Source: Halomonas sp. KG2
Lineage (GTDB): Bacteria > Pseudomonadota > Gammaproteobacteria > Pseudomonadales > Halomonadaceae
DNA: 64,000 nt
Assembly (NCBI GenBank): GCA_030440445.1
Contig: CP098528.1
Location: forward strand, 3,658,001-3,722,000
Reading direction: 5' to 3'
A program made the translations under genes and the position numbers. This document shows, piece after piece, positions 32,946 to 43,983 of the stretch (position 1 is the first letter of the stretch; each line of letters begins with the position of its first letter). The notes below the pieces were generated by a model. That model searched no databases, was not told the origin of the DNA, and was given only the letters and a program-made list of their open reading frames with translations.

Positions 32946-34625
32946 TTAGAAAGCTCTGCGGCGATAAGCACGATACTCAGGCGACCAGCACGCTCTCTCA
33001 ATACGCTCACGTAGTTCGGTACCGCTTGTTTTAAGCGCCACGCCGTTTTGTTGCGCCTGGGCAGCTACTTCAAAGGCAATCGATTTACTAATATCGCGAA
33101 TCCGCGATAACGGCGGTAGCAGTGCGCCCTTGCCCTCCTTAACCAGCGGCGCTTCACGCGCCAGTGCCCGAGAGGCGCTCATCAACATTTCATCTGTCAC
33201 GCGATTAGCGTTCGCGGCTATCACGCCTAACCCAATACCGGGGAAAATATAGGCATTGTTGCACTGGGCAATTGGATAGGTGCGGCCGTTATACACCACC
33301 GGTGCAAAGGGGCTACCAGTCGCGACTAGCGCTTGGCCGTCGGTCCAGCGAATCATATCTTCAGGTATCGCTTCTGCCTGAGAAGTAGGGTTAGATAGCG
33401 GCATAATCACCGGATGCTCGCAGCCCGCGTGCATGGTGCGCACCACTTGTTCGGTGAAAATACCGCGCTTGCCGCACACACCAATCAATATCGTTGGTTT
33501 CATTTGGGCAATGGTCTCTTCAAGCCCCTGACCATTCCAGTTAGCCACCAGCTCAGAATCGTGGGCCAAACGGCGCTGGAAATCCCGCTGCCAAGGCTGA
33601 TCCGTGGTCATCAGCCCATCTCGGTCGACAATGAATATTCGCGCCCGTGCTTCGCTCTCAGTCAGACCCTCTGCCTGCATGGCCACGACCACCTGCTCAG
33701 CAATACCACAGCCTGCCGAACCGCCACCAACAAACACTACGCGCTGCTGGGCAATCGTTTCATCGCGAGCCTGGCACGCCGCCATTAAGGTGCCAACCAC
33801 CACTGATGCGGTACCTTGCACATCGTCATTAAAGCAGCACAAATCGTCACGGTAGCGCTCTAAGAGTGGCACCGCATTGGCCTGGGCAAAGTCTTCGAAC
33901 TGCAGCAGAACGTTCGGCCAGCGACGTTTTACAGCGGCAATAAATTCCCCCATAAACGCATCGTACTCTTCCTGGCTAACCCGCTCATGACGCCAGCCCA
34001 TGTACATAGGGTCTTCCAGCAATGCCTGATTATTAGTGCCCACATCAATCATAATCGGCAACGTGTAGGCGGGGCTAATACCACCACAAGCGGTATAAAG
34101 TGCCAGCTTACCGATGGGAATACCCATCCCACCAATCCCCTGATCACCCAGCCCTAAAATCCGCTCGCCATCGGTGACAACAATCACCTTAACGTTATCT
34201 TTGGTGGCACTGCGCAGGATATCGTCCATATGCTCGCGATCCGGATAGCTGATGAACAGCCCCCGGTGATTGCGATAAATATTAGAGAACTCCTGACATG
34301 CCTGCCCAACCGTAGGGGTATAAATAATCGGTAGCATCTCTTCTAGATGCTGAGAGACCAAGCGAAAGTAAAGCGTTTCATTGTCGTCTTGGATGGCACG
34401 CAGATGAATATGCTTCTCTAAATCACTATGACACTGTTGATACTGGCGATATGCCCTCGACAACTGCTCGTCAATGGTCTCCACTTTTTGCGGCAACAAA
34501 CCAATCAAGTTAAACGCTAGCCGCTCCTCTTGAGTAAACGCGCTGCCTTTGTTCAATAGCGGCATTTCAAGCAAAGAAGGACCGGCGTAAGGAATGTACA
34601 GGGGGCGTTTACTCTTCGTAGACAT
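32946..34625 (-). CDS. maeA: NAD-dependent malic enzyme
   Basis: This enzyme decarboxylates malate to pyruvate, linking the TCA cycle to pyruvate pools. The 559-residue protein matches the large, E. coli SfcA/MaeA type. It has the N-terminal [38 protein letters not shown], the metal-binding [12 protein letters not shown] and [15 protein letters not shown], and the NAD motif [16 protein letters not shown]. The frame is open upstream to 34787. The start at 34625 is chosen because similarity starts at [19 protein letters not shown]. It converges with acnA. Confidence 0.93.
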   Translation of the reverse strand: MSTKSKRPLYIPYAGPSLLEMPLLNKGSAFTQEERLAFNLIGLLPQKVETIDEQLSRAYRQYQQCHSDLEKHIHLRAIQDDNETLYFRLVSQHLEEMLPIIYTPTVGQACQEFSNIYRNHRGLFISYPDREHMDDILRSATKDNVKVIVVTDGERILGLGDQGIGGMGIPIGKLALYTACGGISPAYTLPIMIDVGTNNQALLEDPMYMGWRHERVSQEEYDAFMGEFIAAVKRRWPNVLLQFEDFAQANAVPLLERYRDDLCCFNDDVQGTASVVVGTLMAACQARDETIAQQRVVFVGGGSAGCGIAEQVVVAMQAEGLTESEARARIFIVDRDGLMTTDQPWQRDFQRRLAHDSELVANWNGQGLEETIAQMKPTILIGVCGKRGIFTEQVVRTMHAGCEHPVIMPLSNPTSQAEAIPEDMIRWTDGQALVATGSPFAPVVYNGRTYPIAQCNNAYIFPGIGLGVIAANANRVTDEMLMSASRALAREAPLVKEGKGALLPPLSRIRDISKSIAFEVAAQAQQNGVALKTSGTELRERIERACWSPEYRAYRRRAF

Positions 34626-34741
34626 AGGCACTCTCTTTTTATGTCGATTGCTATTGCAATGCAGCAACGCTGGGCGTTGGCGGCGTTTCGCATAATGTAA
34701 CATGCTAGTACGACAAAGGTGGGAGGGACATAAATAATGGC

Positions 34742-34776
34742 AATAAAAAAACGCCTTGGTGGCTACCAAGGCGTTC
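34742..34776 (-). terminator. Terminator of the YeeE/YedE transporter gene
   Basis: On the minus strand AACGCCTTGG pairs with CCAAGGCGTT (loop six bases) followed by TTTTTATTG, 28 bases after the stop of the transporter gene. Confidence 0.88.
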
Positions 34777-34803
34777 TCAAAAAGCATTAAAGCTGGTCAA
34801 CCA

Positions 34804-36015
34804 CTAGCAGCTTTTAGCAACAGGTTTGCGACCTTCAACACCGCTAAAAAAGAACGGCCGCAGCTTAACGCCCACCATGTTGCCGGCGAACGCCGCAACC
34901 ATCCATAGCCAGCCATGCAAGCTGCCAGAGGCAATGCCGCTGAAGTAAGCGCCAATATTGCAACCAAATGCCAGCCGCGCGCCATACCCCAGCATGACGC
35001 CACCAATGACAGCTGCTAATAGGGATTTAAACGGGATGCGGAAGTTGGGAGCAAAGCGCCCAGCTAGGCTCGCGGCGGCAAGCGCACCCAACATGATGCC
35101 AACATTCATTACCGTCGTAATGTCACTCCATACACTCGCCTCTAATGCCGCCGCATTACCCGGCGCTTGCCAATAGCCCCACTGACTGACATCACCACCA
35201 ACGAGCTCAAACCCTTTCGCCCCCCACAGCGCGAACGCAGAGGTAATGCCCCAAGGGCGACCAGCAAGGGCCAATGTTGCGAAATTAAGTAGCGCTAGCG
35301 CTACTGCGCCAGCAATCAACGGCCACGGCCCCGTTAACCAGCGCTGACTGCCCGGCTTATCGACCAGCGGCGCCTGCTCCAAGTGGCCATGACGACGCTT
35401 TTCCATAATCACAGTAAACGCAGTAATCGCTGCAAACAGCACCAAGCTAATCGCGATACCACCGCCAGCACCTGCCACATTCACCAGCGACACAGGCTGA
35501 AACGCGGGCAGGCTCTGCCACCAGCTAAAATGCGCCGAACCAATCACCGACCCGACAATAAAGAACAGCAGCGTAATTAACATTCGTGCATTACCACCAC
35601 CTGCAGTAAACAGCGTGCCCGAGGCACATCCGCCACCTAACTGCATGCCCACACCAAAGATAAACGCCCCCACCACAACCGAAATACCAATCGGCGCAAC
35701 AAAACCACTCACGCTGGTGCCAAACAGTGAACCAGCGCTTAACGCCGGAAAAAACAGCACCACCGCAATCGCCAGCATCACCATTTGGGCGCGCAAACCA
35801 CGCCCCCGCCGCTCGTTGATAAATACCCGCCAAGCAGCAGTAAAGCCAAATGCCGCGTGATACAGCACCAGCCCAAGCAAGCCGCCAACAATCATTAATA
35901 GACCAATATTGGCGCCAAACACGACACCGATAATCACCGCGCCCAGCACAATGGCTGCCGCTGAGAGTAATGGCACCCGGTTCTGACTAGGTGCCACTGC
36001 AGAAATCGTCGACAT
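34804..36015 (-). CDS. YeeE/YedE (TsuA-like) sulfur-compound transporter
   Basis: The 403-residue protein is almost wholly hydrophobic, with about ten membrane segments arranged in two homologous halves. Each half carries the family signature: GMQLGGGCASGTLFTAGGG in the first and RLAFGCNIGAYFSGIASGSLHGW in the second. The conserved cysteines match those that pass thiosulfate through TsuA (YeeE) by transient bonds. Some relatives are proposed to move selenium compounds, and selD-mnmH lies 30 kb away, so the substrate cannot be fixed. The usual partner (a TusA/YeeD-like protein) is not adjacent. It ends in a Cys-terminal KSC. Confidence 0.85.
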   Translation of the reverse strand: MSTISAVAPSQNRVPLLSAAAIVLGAVIIGVVFGANIGLLMIVGGLLGLVLYHAAFGFTAAWRVFINERRGRGLRAQMVMLAIAVVLFFPALSAGSLFGTSVSGFVAPIGISVVVGAFIFGVGMQLGGGCASGTLFTAGGGNARMLITLLFFIVGSVIGSAHFSWWQSLPAFQPVSLVNVAGAGGGIAISLVLFAAITAFTVIMEKRRHGHLEQAPLVDKPGSQRWLTGPWPLIAGAVALALLNFATLALAGRPWGITSAFALWGAKGFELVGGDVSQWGYWQAPGNAAALEASVWSDITTVMNVGIMLGALAAASLAGRFAPNFRIPFKSLLAAVIGGVMLGYGARLAFGCNIGAYFSGIASGSLHGWLWMVAAFAGNMVGVKLRPFFFSGVEGRKPVAKSC

Positions 36016-36036
36016 AGCTCACCTTCTAACAACGCC

Positions 36037-36063
36037 AAAAGCGCCTGTTAGAAACAGGCGCTT
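36037..36063 (-). terminator. Hairpin after trpS
   Basis: On the minus strand AAGCGCCTGTT pairs with AACAGGCGCTT (three-base loop) followed by TTGG. It lies 90 bases after the trpS stop and 22 bases before the transporter start. It is a likely weak terminator and could also affect the transporter mRNA. Confidence 0.6.
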
Positions 36064-36152
36064 GGCTGAGTTGGACAATACAGATAAGACTAACGATAGC
36101 TGTAGAACGCTGAAAATTCTTTATCCAGCAGTGCATATGCTTTTAAAGAATA

Positions 36153-37175
36153 TTAAACAAAGCGTCCTAAACCTACCGCAGAACGTAAGCGATCCATGGT
36201 GACGGCGGCTTCTTCTCTGGCGCGATCGGCACCTTTTTGCAGCACCGCTTCAATATGCGCGGGGTCTTCCATAAGCGCGATGTAACGCTCGCGGGGCGCG
36301 GTTAAGTGCGCATTCAAGTAATCAAACACGTGGTTCTTAGCGTCGCCCCAGCCAATGCCTGCCACGTACTGCTCGCGTAGTGCAGCGGCTTCCTCATTGC
36401 TGGCAAACGCTGAGAATATCTGGAACAGCGTGCAGGTGTCTGGATCTTTGGACTCACCGGGTTCCAGTGAGTTGGTTTTGATTTTGCGCACCAGCTTCTG
36501 CAGCTTTTTCTCGCTGGAGAAAAGCGGGATCGTATTGTTATAGCTTTTAGACATTTTACGACCGTCTAAGCCCTTCAACACTTCGCCTTTTTCATCCACA
36601 ACGGCTTCAGGCTGAGTGAAATACTGGCCTTTAAACATGTGATTGAAACGTCCGGCGATATCACGCGCCATTTCAATGTGCTGAATTTGGTCGCGCCCTA
36701 CCGGCACTTTATTGGCATTAAACATTAAGATGTCGGCGGCCATTAACACCGGGTAACCGAACAAGCCCATGGTGACGCCTTTATCAGGGTCTTGGTCACC
36801 GGCCTCTTCATTTTCAGCGACCGCTGCTTTGTATGCGTGGGCGCGGTTCATCAGCCCCTTGGCGCATACACAAGACAGCATCCACATTAATTCGGGAATT
36901 TCAGCGATATCCGACTGACGATAAAAAATGGCGTTATCGGTATCTAACCCTAGCGCAAGCCACGTGGCGGCAATTTCCAGACGCGACTCTTGCACACGCT
37001 TCGGATCTTGGCATTTGATCAGCGCGTGATAGTCAGCAAGAAAGTAAAACGACTGTACGTTGGGGTCTTGGCTTGCCTCAATGGCAGGCTTAATAGCCCC
37101 GACATAGTTACCAAGGTGTGGCGTTCCGGTCGTGGTAATCCCGGTCAGCACGCGGGTTTTGGCTGTCTGACTCAT
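36153..37175 (-). CDS. trpS: Tryptophanyl-tRNA synthetase
   Basis: This class I synthetase charges tRNA-Trp. The 340-residue protein has the HIGH-type motif in TGTPHLGNYVGA (residues about 15-26) and the KMSKS loop in GRKMSKSYNN. The central MAADILMFNANKVPVGRDQIQH forms part of the active site. The length matches the compact bacterial type. It is downstream of the minor pilin genes on the same strand, with a 49-base gap. Confidence 0.95.
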   Translation of the reverse strand: MSQTAKTRVLTGITTTGTPHLGNYVGAIKPAIEASQDPNVQSFYFLADYHALIKCQDPKRVQESRLEIAATWLALGLDTDNAIFYRQSDIAEIPELMWMLSCVCAKGLMNRAHAYKAAVAENEEAGDQDPDKGVTMGLFGYPVLMAADILMFNANKVPVGRDQIQHIEMARDIAGRFNHMFKGQYFTQPEAVVDEKGEVLKGLDGRKMSKSYNNTIPLFSSEKKLQKLVRKIKTNSLEPGESKDPDTCTLFQIFSAFASNEEAAALREQYVAGIGWGDAKNHVFDYLNAHLTAPRERYIALMEDPAHIEAVLQKGADRAREEAAVTMDRLRSAVGLGRFV

Positions 37176-37224
37176 AGTGTGGATCCAGCTGGATAAAGGT
37201 CAAAAAAGGTAAGTCATTGTACAC

Positions 37225-37707
37225 TTAATGCCAAACCACCGTCGCCTGTGTCTGATGGCTTTCCTCTCCTTCTTCTACTTTGATAAACACAGGTAGGCTC
37301 TGTGCTAGTAATGTTTCACTATCGGCATCGCTAACAACCGCACCTAACGCCACTACCCAAGGTTGGCTATCACGTTCAACGGGCGTAAATAAACAACTAT
37401 TGTGTTCGCAGTCATCGCCCAGCAGCGTGGTTAATGGGTGCGCTACGACATCTTCCCAGCGGAGAGTTTGATCGCTATTGATGGTGAGCACGTTGCCTTC
37501 CCACTCCAATTCACTAAATGATGCCACTGCTTGCGAGGCGGCTATTTCAGCGCGCATTTGCGCTAACGTCGATGCCCGGTAATTACTCGCTAAGCGTTCA
37601 TCCACAAACGCAGATTGAACGCAGATAACGCCAATAATCAACGCGCTAGCTAGTAGCGCCATCACCACAACGAGCGCAGCGCCCTGCTCCTGCGGTCTAA
37701 GCTGCAT
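37225..37707 (-). CDS. pilX: PilX-like minor type IV pilus protein
   Basis: The 160-residue protein begins with a short basic leader (QLRPQEQG) and a hydrophobic helix AALVVVMALLASALIIGVIC, followed by SAFVDERLASNYRAS, the hallmark of PilX N-terminal domains. Unlike classical pilins it has Gln-Gly-Ala at the cleavage region. PilX belongs to the priming subcomplex of the pilus. The start at 37707 has AAGGAGG 5 bases upstream. An in-frame ATG eleven codons earlier is less likely. It is the last gene of the pilE-V-W-X run. Confidence 0.8.
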   Translation of the reverse strand: MQLRPQEQGAALVVVMALLASALIIGVICVQSAFVDERLASNYRASTLAQMRAEIAASQAVASFSELEWEGNVLTINSDQTLRWEDVVAHPLTTLLGDDCEHNSCLFTPVERDSQPWVVALGAVVSDADSETLLAQSLPVFIKVEEGEESHQTQATVVWH

Positions 37708-37736
37708 ATCGCCTCCTTGTGCACACTCCACACCGT

Positions 37737-38210
37737 TCATGGACTAGCCGAAAACGCAGACTGCAGAGCAGCCTCTCGATGGGTAACGTGGAAATCGATA
37801 TTGGCCCCTTGCCGACCTAATGGCAGTGACACTACGCTAACCCCATTGCTGGCGGGCGCTCCAAGCGGTTCGTCCCGCTCACAGCTAGCGCCAGCGTCAT
37901 AATCAAAGGTGACCAGCGGTTGAGCCTCCTGCATATCCTGAACCGTGCAGCGACAGTCAGCTTCAATCACCACGCACTGCAGGCGAAAAAAAGGCGCTCC
38001 GTTTGAGTCGGTAGCGCCGTGTCTGCGTAGGGTGTCGGTAATCGATGTCGCCGCGTAAAGAAGCGCTTCCTGATGACGCCCCAATTGATCTACCTGCTTA
38101 AACGTATGAAAGGTGCTCAAGAAAAGCTGTCCAGCACCCAGAATCACCACCGTCCCAATGACCATGGCGACCAGTAGCTCTGTTAACGTAAAACCGCGCT
38201 GCACATCCAT
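37737..38210 (-). CDS. pilW: PilW-like minor pilin
   Basis: The 157-residue protein has the prepilin site MDVQRG/FTLTELLVAMVIG followed by the hydrophobic helix TVVILGAGQLFLSTF. The C-terminal part contains six cysteines in DCRCTV- and ASCERD-type segments. It is shorter than many PilW proteins. Starting at 38210 puts the cleavage site five residues in. The frame is open further upstream inside pilV but lacks pilin character. It is co-transcribed with pilV and pilX. Confidence 0.78.
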   Translation of the reverse strand: MDVQRGFTLTELLVAMVIGTVVILGAGQLFLSTFHTFKQVDQLGRHQEALLYAATSITDTLRRHGATDSNGAPFFRLQCVVIEADCRCTVQDMQEAQPLVTFDYDAGASCERDEPLGAPASNGVSVVSLPLGRQGANIDFHVTHREAALQSAFSASP

Positions 38211-38223
38211 GGCAGGCCTACCT

Positions 38224-38631
38224 TTACGGCTGATTGGGAAGTTGGAACACGTAGTTGAAGATATCGTCGGACTCATTAGGCTCAGTCCGCAGGCGCACCA
38301 CCACATCAAACCGGCAGCCTTGGCGCTCAATACGACTCTGTTGCCCCTGGGCATAGCCTAGCGCCGCTTGCTGGCCTGCAAACCAATGGCTATGCCATGC
38401 GGACTCAATAGTGGTTAACGGAATCGTGCCACAGTCTTGGTACGAGGAAAGCGCTGCCCATATCCGCTCTTGGGCATCTACCGCTGCGACGTTCGCTAGC
38501 GACTGCGTGTAGCCTGCACTAGCGCTTTGCAGTGCTGTTACCTGCATCGCGGCGACACCTATCAGCCCAAACGCTAAAATCACCAGCGCGATAAGCGCTT
38601 CAATTAGCGAAAAGCCATTTTGCCTAACCAT
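38224..38631 (-). CDS. pilV: PilV-like minor pilin
   Basis: The 135-residue protein has the prepilin motif MVRQNG/FSLIEALIALVILAFG, then LIGVAAMQVTALQSA, as in PilV type IV pilus modification proteins. Its ATG follows the stop of the upstream pilE-like gene immediately (TAAATG), so the genes are coupled. It contains two cysteines in the globular part. Confidence 0.82.
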   Translation of the reverse strand: MVRQNGFSLIEALIALVILAFGLIGVAAMQVTALQSASAGYTQSLANVAAVDAQERIWAALSSYQDCGTIPLTTIESAWHSHWFAGQQAALGYAQGQQSRIERQGCRFDVVVRLRTEPNESDDIFNYVFQLPNQP

Positions 38632-39033
38632 TTACCAGCACGCCTCAGGCAGGCGCTCACCTCGCGCATTAAATTGAATATCGCTGTGACAACCGTCAGT
38701 TTGTGATGTTGCCGCCGTCAGTAAAAACCCGCCATTGTCTTCACTGCCGTCATCGGCTGTAATCGTGTAATTACCATCGGGAGAAGAGGGAGTAAAGGAG
38801 CAGTCGGCATACGTGTATTGGCGAGAGTAACAGCGCTCAAGCTCGGCGGCGGCCTGCAACAGGCCAGCATGGGCATCTGTGCGTAGTGAACGCTCAACAT
38901 AGCGGGTGTAACTGGGGTAGGCAATGCCCGCCACTATGCCGATGATAGCGACGACAATCAGCATTTCAATGAGCGTAAAACCGTGCTGACGAGCTTCCTG
39001 GCGCCCAGCACGGTTAGCAAAAGGCAAAGGCAC
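38632..39033 (-). CDS. pilE: PilE-like minor pilin
   Basis: The 133-residue protein has a 17-residue leader, the prepilin site [21 protein letters not shown], and [23 protein letters not shown], typical of PilE-type minor pilins. The disulfide-loop cysteines [13 protein letters not shown] and C-terminal EACW are present. It is first in the minor pilin run and lies directly downstream of ispH, the order known from Pseudomonas aeruginosa. Confidence 0.82.
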   Translation of the reverse strand: MPLPFANRAGRQEARQHGFTLIEMLIVVAIIGIVAGIAYPSYTRYVERSLRTDAHAGLLQAAAELERCYSRQYTYADCSFTPSSPDGNYTITADDGSEDNGGFLLTAATSQTDGCHSDIQFNARGERLPEACW

Positions 39034-39096
39034 TGAACGCGCTCCTGTATCAGTTAGCCCATACCCTGAGTATGTCGCAAACCGATATGCTTTGCA

Positions 39097-40077
39097 TCAG
39101 TCGCTTACAATCACTTGCTCACGCAGTTCTTTCGGCATAGAAAAGGTAATATTCTCTTCGCGGCCCTGCAGTTCAACAGGCACCTCTGCGCCAAAGGTCT
39201 GCAGCTTGTCGATAACACCTTTCACCAGCACTTCTGGCGCACTGGCTCCGGCAGTGACACCAATGCGGCTGACACCTTCCAGCCACGTTGGCGCAATTTG
39301 GTCGGCATTATCGATCAAATAGGCAGGCGTGCCCATCCGCTCGGAAAGTTCGCGCAGGCGATTAGAGTTGGAACTATTGGGGCTGCCGACGACCAATACC
39401 AAGTCGCTATCTGCCGCTAGCTCACGCACCGCATCCTGGCGGTTTTGAGTGGCATAACAGATATCATCTTTGCGTGGCCCCTGAATCTCTGGGAACTTCT
39501 CACGCAGCGCATCAATTACCTTAGCGGTGTCATCCATCGAAAGCGTGGTTTGGGTCACAAATGCCAGCGCTGACGGGTCGTTGACGGCTAACTTGGCCAC
39601 GTCCTGCTCATCTTCGACCAGGTAAATCTGGCCACCATGGGAAGTGTCATAACGCCCCATGGTGCCTTCGACTTCCGGATGGCCTTCGTGACCAATCAAA
39701 ATGCACTCTTGGCCGCGCTTAGCATAACGCAACACTTCCAAATGCACTTTGGTGACCAATGGGCAGGTCGCATCGAAGACTTTGAGACCGCGCTGCTCGG
39801 CTTCTTGTTGCACGGCACGGGAGACACCGTGAGCCGAGAAAATCACGATCACGTCGTCAGGCACTTCATGCAGCTCTTCAACAAACACCGCGCCACGTTC
39901 ACGCAATGTCTCCACCACAAAGCGGTTATGTACCACCTCGTGGCGCACGTAAATGGGCGGGCCGAAGACATCTAGCGCGCGGTTGACGATGTCGATCGCG
40001 CGATCCACGCCAGCACAAAAACCGCGCGGGTTCGCCAGCTTGATCTGTATTGGCTGAGAGGACTCTGATGACTGCAT
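39097..40077 (-). CDS. ispH: 4-hydroxy-3-methylbut-2-enyl diphosphate reductase
   Basis: IspH (LytB) is the last enzyme of the MEP isoprenoid pathway and yields IPP and DMAPP. The 326-residue protein has the three Fe-S cysteines in [12 protein letters not shown] (Cys21), [12 protein letters not shown] and [12 protein letters not shown], plus [12 protein letters not shown] for substrate binding. The ATG at 40077 follows AAGG. A TTG six codons upstream is unlikely. It belongs to the fkpB-ispH end of the rpsT-side cluster. Confidence 0.95.
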   Translation of the reverse strand: MQSSESSQPIQIKLANPRGFCAGVDRAIDIVNRALDVFGPPIYVRHEVVHNRFVVETLRERGAVFVEELHEVPDDVIVIFSAHGVSRAVQQEAEQRGLKVFDATCPLVTKVHLEVLRYAKRGQECILIGHEGHPEVEGTMGRYDTSHGGQIYLVEDEQDVAKLAVNDPSALAFVTQTTLSMDDTAKVIDALREKFPEIQGPRKDDICYATQNRQDAVRELAADSDLVLVVGSPNSSNSNRLRELSERMGTPAYLIDNADQIAPTWLEGVSRIGVTAGASAPEVLVKGVIDKLQTFGAEVPVELQGREENITFSMPKELREQVIVSD

Positions 40078-40132
40078 AAAAGCGCCTTGATGCAACTTGC
40101 ATCGCCGGTTAAATGAAAACGAGTGCTTAAAA

Positions 40133-40576
40133 TCAGTGTTTGGTGATGGGCGTTACGTTCAGCACATCGACTTCAAACGTCAACGTGCGACCTGCTAGCG
40201 GATGGTTAAAATCCACTTCCACACGGTCGCCGTCTATGGTTTTGACCACGCCGGGCAGTTCCGTTCCCGCTTTATCGGCAAATGACATCACCATACCGAT
40301 TTCTGGCGCTTCATCACCGAAATCGGCGCGCTTCAGCGTTTGAATATTTTGCGGGTTATGCTGCCCAAAGGAGTGCTCAGGCGTGATTTGAAACGACCCG
40401 CTCTGGCCTGCGGCCATGCCTTTAATCGGGTGTTCGAAACCAGGGGGCAAGTTACCGTCGCCATACTGGAACGTCGCCGGGGCTTTCTCTTTGGTGGAAT
40501 CGACTACCGTGCCATCCTCCAGCTTCAGCGTGAAGTGCAGGGTAATTTCCATACCATCGTCAATTAGGTAGTCCAT
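40133..40576 (-). CDS. fkpB: FKBP-type peptidyl-prolyl isomerase (FkpB/SlpA)
   Basis: The 147-residue protein is of the SlyD/FkpB group. It has an FKBP core split by an insert-in-flap domain ([21 protein letters not shown]). The start [20 protein letters not shown] resembles FkpB. It lacks the His-rich tail of SlyD. Its position between lspA and ispH is the usual one for fkpB in gammaproteobacteria. It acts as a folding helper in the cytoplasm. GAGGAACC precedes the ATG. Confidence 0.9.
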   Translation of the reverse strand: MDYLIDDGMEITLHFTLKLEDGTVVDSTKEKAPATFQYGDGNLPPGFEHPIKGMAAGQSGSFQITPEHSFGQHNPQNIQTLKRADFGDEAPEIGMVMSFADKAGTELPGVVKTIDGDRVEVDFNHPLAGRTLTFEVDVLNVTPITKH

Positions 40577-40603
40577 GGTTCCTCACTCGTCACTCTATGG
40601 CTT

Positions 40604-41152
40604 TCAATCACGCTGCTGTAGCGCGGCTTTCTTACGACGTCGATCACCCATTATCGACTCCCAAATTAACCCCACCGCCCCCAGCGTAATACCGATATCC
40701 GCCACATTAAAGGCAGGATAGTACCAACCAGCGGCATGGAACGATAAAAAGTCCACCACATAGCCATGTACTAAACGGTCATACAGATTACCCAGGGCAC
40801 CGCCAATAATCAGTGGCAACGCCACGGCCAGCAGTTTTTCGTCAGCCTTAACGCGGGAAAGCCAGACGGTTAAGCCAATGCTGGCACCAATGGCAATCAG
40901 CGCAAAAAACCAGCGCTGCCAGCCGGGATGGTCCGCTAAAAAGCTGAACGCAGCGCCAGTATTGTGCAGTAGCGTTAGGTTGAAAAACGGCAGCACCTCA
41001 ACGGGCTGGGCATAATTCAACAAATGGCTGGCGGTATATTTGGTCAGCAAATCTAACACGATGATCGCCACCGCTAGCCACAGCCAGCGTAGCGGCCGCC
41101 GCATCGGCGGCCGCTGGTGTGGATCATTGGTGGTTGACGCAGTGCTAGGCAT
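40604..41152 (-). CDS. lspA: Lipoprotein signal peptidase
   Basis: LspA is the inner-membrane aspartyl protease that removes signal peptides from prolipoproteins. The 182-residue protein has four membrane segments and the catalytic aspartates in [18 protein letters not shown] and [11 protein letters not shown]. The extra N-terminal 20 residues are hydrophilic. The start at 41152 lies within the last codons of ileS (8-base overlap). The longer open frame upstream is the ileS gene in another frame. NlpE-like and BamD lipoproteins of this window are among its clients. Confidence 0.94.
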   Translation of the reverse strand: MPSTASTTNDPHQRPPMRRPLRWLWLAVAIIVLDLLTKYTASHLLNYAQPVEVLPFFNLTLLHNTGAAFSFLADHPGWQRWFFALIAIGASIGLTVWLSRVKADEKLLAVALPLIIGGALGNLYDRLVHGYVVDFLSFHAAGWYYPAFNVADIGITLGAVGLIWESIMGDRRRKKAALQQRD

Positions 41153-43976
41153 AGTAACGAATCTCGCCGCTGCCCTCTGGAAGATTGCTGATACAGCGAC
41201 CACACAGGTCGGCATGCTCAGCATGGGTGCCTACATCAGCACGATGGTGCCAGCAGCGCTCGCACTTCTGGTGCTCGCTTCCGCTAACCGCCACTTTCAA
41301 GCCTTCAAGCTCGGTGCTTTCTGCGTTAGCAGCATCCGCTAGCGGTGCTAGATGGACTTCACTGGTGAGCATCACGAAGCGCAGCTCGTCGCCCAATTTG
41401 GACAGCGTAGCGTTCAGTTCATCGCTCACGTAAAGCGTAACTTCCGCCGCCAAGCTGCCTTTGATGACTTTGGCATTACGGGCGTCTTCCAGGCACTTAT
41501 TCACCGAATGCTTCACTTCCAGCACTTGCTCCCAGAAGGCACGGCCCAGCTCAGCGCCATCCTCTAAGGTGCCAAGCCTGGTGTAGTAAGTTTCCAGCAG
41601 TACGCTGTCGCCACGCTTGCCAGGAATATGCTCGTAGATCTCCTCGGCGGTAAACGACAAGATCGGTGCAATCCAGCGGCTCAGCGCTTCAACCACATGA
41701 TAAAGCGCGGTTTGCGCGCTACGGCGGGCGAGTGAATCCGTTTGAGTGGTGTACTGGCGATCTTTGATGACATCCAGGTAGAAGCCGCCTAATTCCCGTG
41801 CGCAGAAACCGTGTACCTGCTGATACACATCCAGGAAACGGTACTCTTCATAGGCTTTTTCGATACGCCCTTGCAGCTGTGCCGCACGGTCAACCACCCA
41901 CTGATCCAGTGCCAGCATATCGCCAAAGGCCACCTGATCGTTAGCCGGATCAAAACCGTTCAAGTTAGAAAGCAAAAAGCGTGCAGTGTTGCGGATACGA
42001 CGATACACATCGGCGGTACGCTTCAAGATTTCGTCGGACACCGCCATTTCACCGGAGTAGTCGGTAGATGCGACCCAAAGGCGCAAAATATCAGCGCCCA
42101 ACTTATCCATCACACTTTGCGGCGCGACCACATTGCCCAGCGATTTGGACTGCTTACGGCCCTGTGAATCGACGGTAAAGCCATGGGTTAGCAGTTGACG
42201 ATAGGGCGCATGACCATCAATCGCCGAACCGGTTAACAGCGACGAGTGGAACCAGCCACGGTGCTGGTCCGAGCCTTCCAGGTACAAATCAGCACGCGGG
42301 CCGCTTTCATGGCCATGAGGATGCGAGCCACGCAGCACATGACGGTGCGTGGAGCCGGAGTCAAACCAGACATCCAATGTATCGGTGACTTTGTCGTACT
42401 CAGCAGCTTCGGCACCGAGTAGCTCAGCGGGGTCGAGTTTAAACCACGCCTCGATACCCTCTTGCTCGACGCGCTTAGCCGCCTCTCCCATCAACTCAAC
42501 CGTTTTGGGGTGCAGCTCGCCGGTTTGCTTATGCAAGAAGAACGGAATCGGCACGCCCCAGTTACGCTGGCGAGAGATACACCAATCCGGACGATTAGCG
42601 ATCATGCTATGCAAACGCGCCTTGCCCCACGCGGGAGTAAATTCGGTGGCTTCGATGCCCTCCAACGCCCGCTCACGCAGCGTTTTACCGTCTTTACCTT
42701 TGATATCCATGCCCACAAACCACTGGGCAGTGGCACGATAAATCACCGGGGACTTATGGCGCCAGCAGTGCATATAGCTGTGCTTGATAGTCATGTGCGC
42801 CATTAGCGCATTAACCTCGCGCAGCTTCTCAACGATATGCGGGTTGGCTTTCCAGATCATCTGGCCGCCGAAGAACGGCAGATCATCGGCGTAGACACCG
42901 TTCCCCTGCACTGGGTTAAGCATGTCGTCAAAGCTCATGCCATGCTCACGGCAGGTGATAAAGTCATCCATACCGTAAGAAGGCGCTGAGTGAACGATGC
43001 CTGTGCTACCCACGTCGGACTCAACGTAATCCGCTAGGTAAACCGGCGAGAGACGGTCATAGAACGGATGACGGAAATTGATCAGATCCAGCGCAGCACC
43101 TTGTGCGGTAGCGATTACGCTGCCCGTCAGCTCAAAACGCTCTAAACAGCTTTCTACCAGCTCTTCTGCGAGCAGCAGCAGGCGTTCGCCGGTATCCACA
43201 AGCGCATAGGTAAACTCAGGGTGAACGTTCAGCGCCTGGTTAGCGGGGATTGTCCAAGGCGTGGTGGTCCAGATCACCACCGCCGCCGGCTTGGGCAATT
43301 CGCTTAGACCAAAGGCCGCCGCTAGCTTGTCGGCATCTTCTACCGGGAAAGCGACATCGATAGCGTCGGATTTTTTATCGGCATATTCAACTTCCGCTTC
43401 AGCCAAGGCCGAACCACAATCAAAGCACCAGTTAACCGGCTTTAAGCCTTTGAACACATAGCCCGCATCCACCATTTCCGCCAAGGCACGGATTTCGCCT
43501 GCTTCATTAGCGTAATCCATCGTGCGGTAGGGGTGGTCCCAGTCACCGATGATGCCCAGGCGAACAAAGTCAGCTAGCTGCGTTTCAATCTGCGCACCGG
43601 CATATTCACGGCACAGCTCGCGGGCTTTATCCGCGGCCAAATGTTTGCCGTGGGTGGTTTCTACCTTGTGCTCAATAGGCAGACCGTGGCAATCCCAGCC
43701 TGGCACGTAAGGGGCATCAAAACCCGCCAGATTCTTCGACTTAACAATAATGTCTTTAAGGATTTTATTGAGAGCGTGACCAATATGGATGCTGCCGTTG
43801 GCGTAGGGAGGGCCATCGTGCAGAACAAACAGCGGCGCACCCGCGCGGGCATCGCGCAGGCGCTGGTATAGGTTCATATCCTGCCATTTAGAAACGCGCC
43901 CTGGCTCCTGCTTCGGCAGCATGCCGCGCATAGGAAAGTCGGTTTCTGGCAAGTTTAGCGTGTGCTTATAATCCAT
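41145..43976 (-). CDS. ileS: Isoleucyl-tRNA synthetase
   Basis: The 943-residue class I synthetase has the HIGH motif in [27 protein letters not shown], the editing (CP1) domain with [19 protein letters not shown], the KMSKS-type loop [10 protein letters not shown], and a C-terminal zinc finger ([12 protein letters not shown] and LCGRCI). The length matches E. coli IleS (938). The start at 43976 is chosen because it gives the standard N terminus [18 protein letters not shown]. ribF ends 7 bases upstream. Confidence 0.96.
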   Translation of the reverse strand: MDYKHTLNLPETDFPMRGMLPKQEPGRVSKWQDMNLYQRLRDARAGAPLFVLHDGPPYANGSIHIGHALNKILKDIIVKSKNLAGFDAPYVPGWDCHGLPIEHKVETTHGKHLAADKARELCREYAGAQIETQLADFVRLGIIGDWDHPYRTMDYANEAGEIRALAEMVDAGYVFKGLKPVNWCFDCGSALAEAEVEYADKKSDAIDVAFPVEDADKLAAAFGLSELPKPAAVVIWTTTPWTIPANQALNVHPEFTYALVDTGERLLLLAEELVESCLERFELTGSVIATAQGAALDLINFRHPFYDRLSPVYLADYVESDVGSTGIVHSAPSYGMDDFITCREHGMSFDDMLNPVQGNGVYADDLPFFGGQMIWKANPHIVEKLREVNALMAHMTIKHSYMHCWRHKSPVIYRATAQWFVGMDIKGKDGKTLRERALEGIEATEFTPAWGKARLHSMIANRPDWCISRQRNWGVPIPFFLHKQTGELHPKTVELMGEAAKRVEQEGIEAWFKLDPAELLGAEAAEYDKVTDTLDVWFDSGSTHRHVLRGSHPHGHESGPRADLYLEGSDQHRGWFHSSLLTGSAIDGHAPYRQLLTHGFTVDSQGRKQSKSLGNVVAPQSVMDKLGADILRLWVASTDYSGEMAVSDEILKRTADVYRRIRNTARFLLSNLNGFDPANDQVAFGDMLALDQWVVDRAAQLQGRIEKAYEEYRFLDVYQQVHGFCARELGGFYLDVIKDRQYTTQTDSLARRSAQTALYHVVEALSRWIAPILSFTAEEIYEHIPGKRGDSVLLETYYTRLGTLEDGAELGRAFWEQVLEVKHSVNKCLEDARNAKVIKGSLAAEVTLYVSDELNATLSKLGDELRFVMLTSEVHLAPLADAANAESTELEGLKVAVSGSEHQKCERCWHHRADVGTHAEHADLCGRCISNLPEGSGEIRYYA

Positions 43977-43983
43977 AGTCCGG

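Noticed and set aside
34626-34787. 54-codon N-terminal extension of the malic enzyme
   Set aside because: The extra residues have no family similarity, and the start at 34625 gives the normal N terminus.
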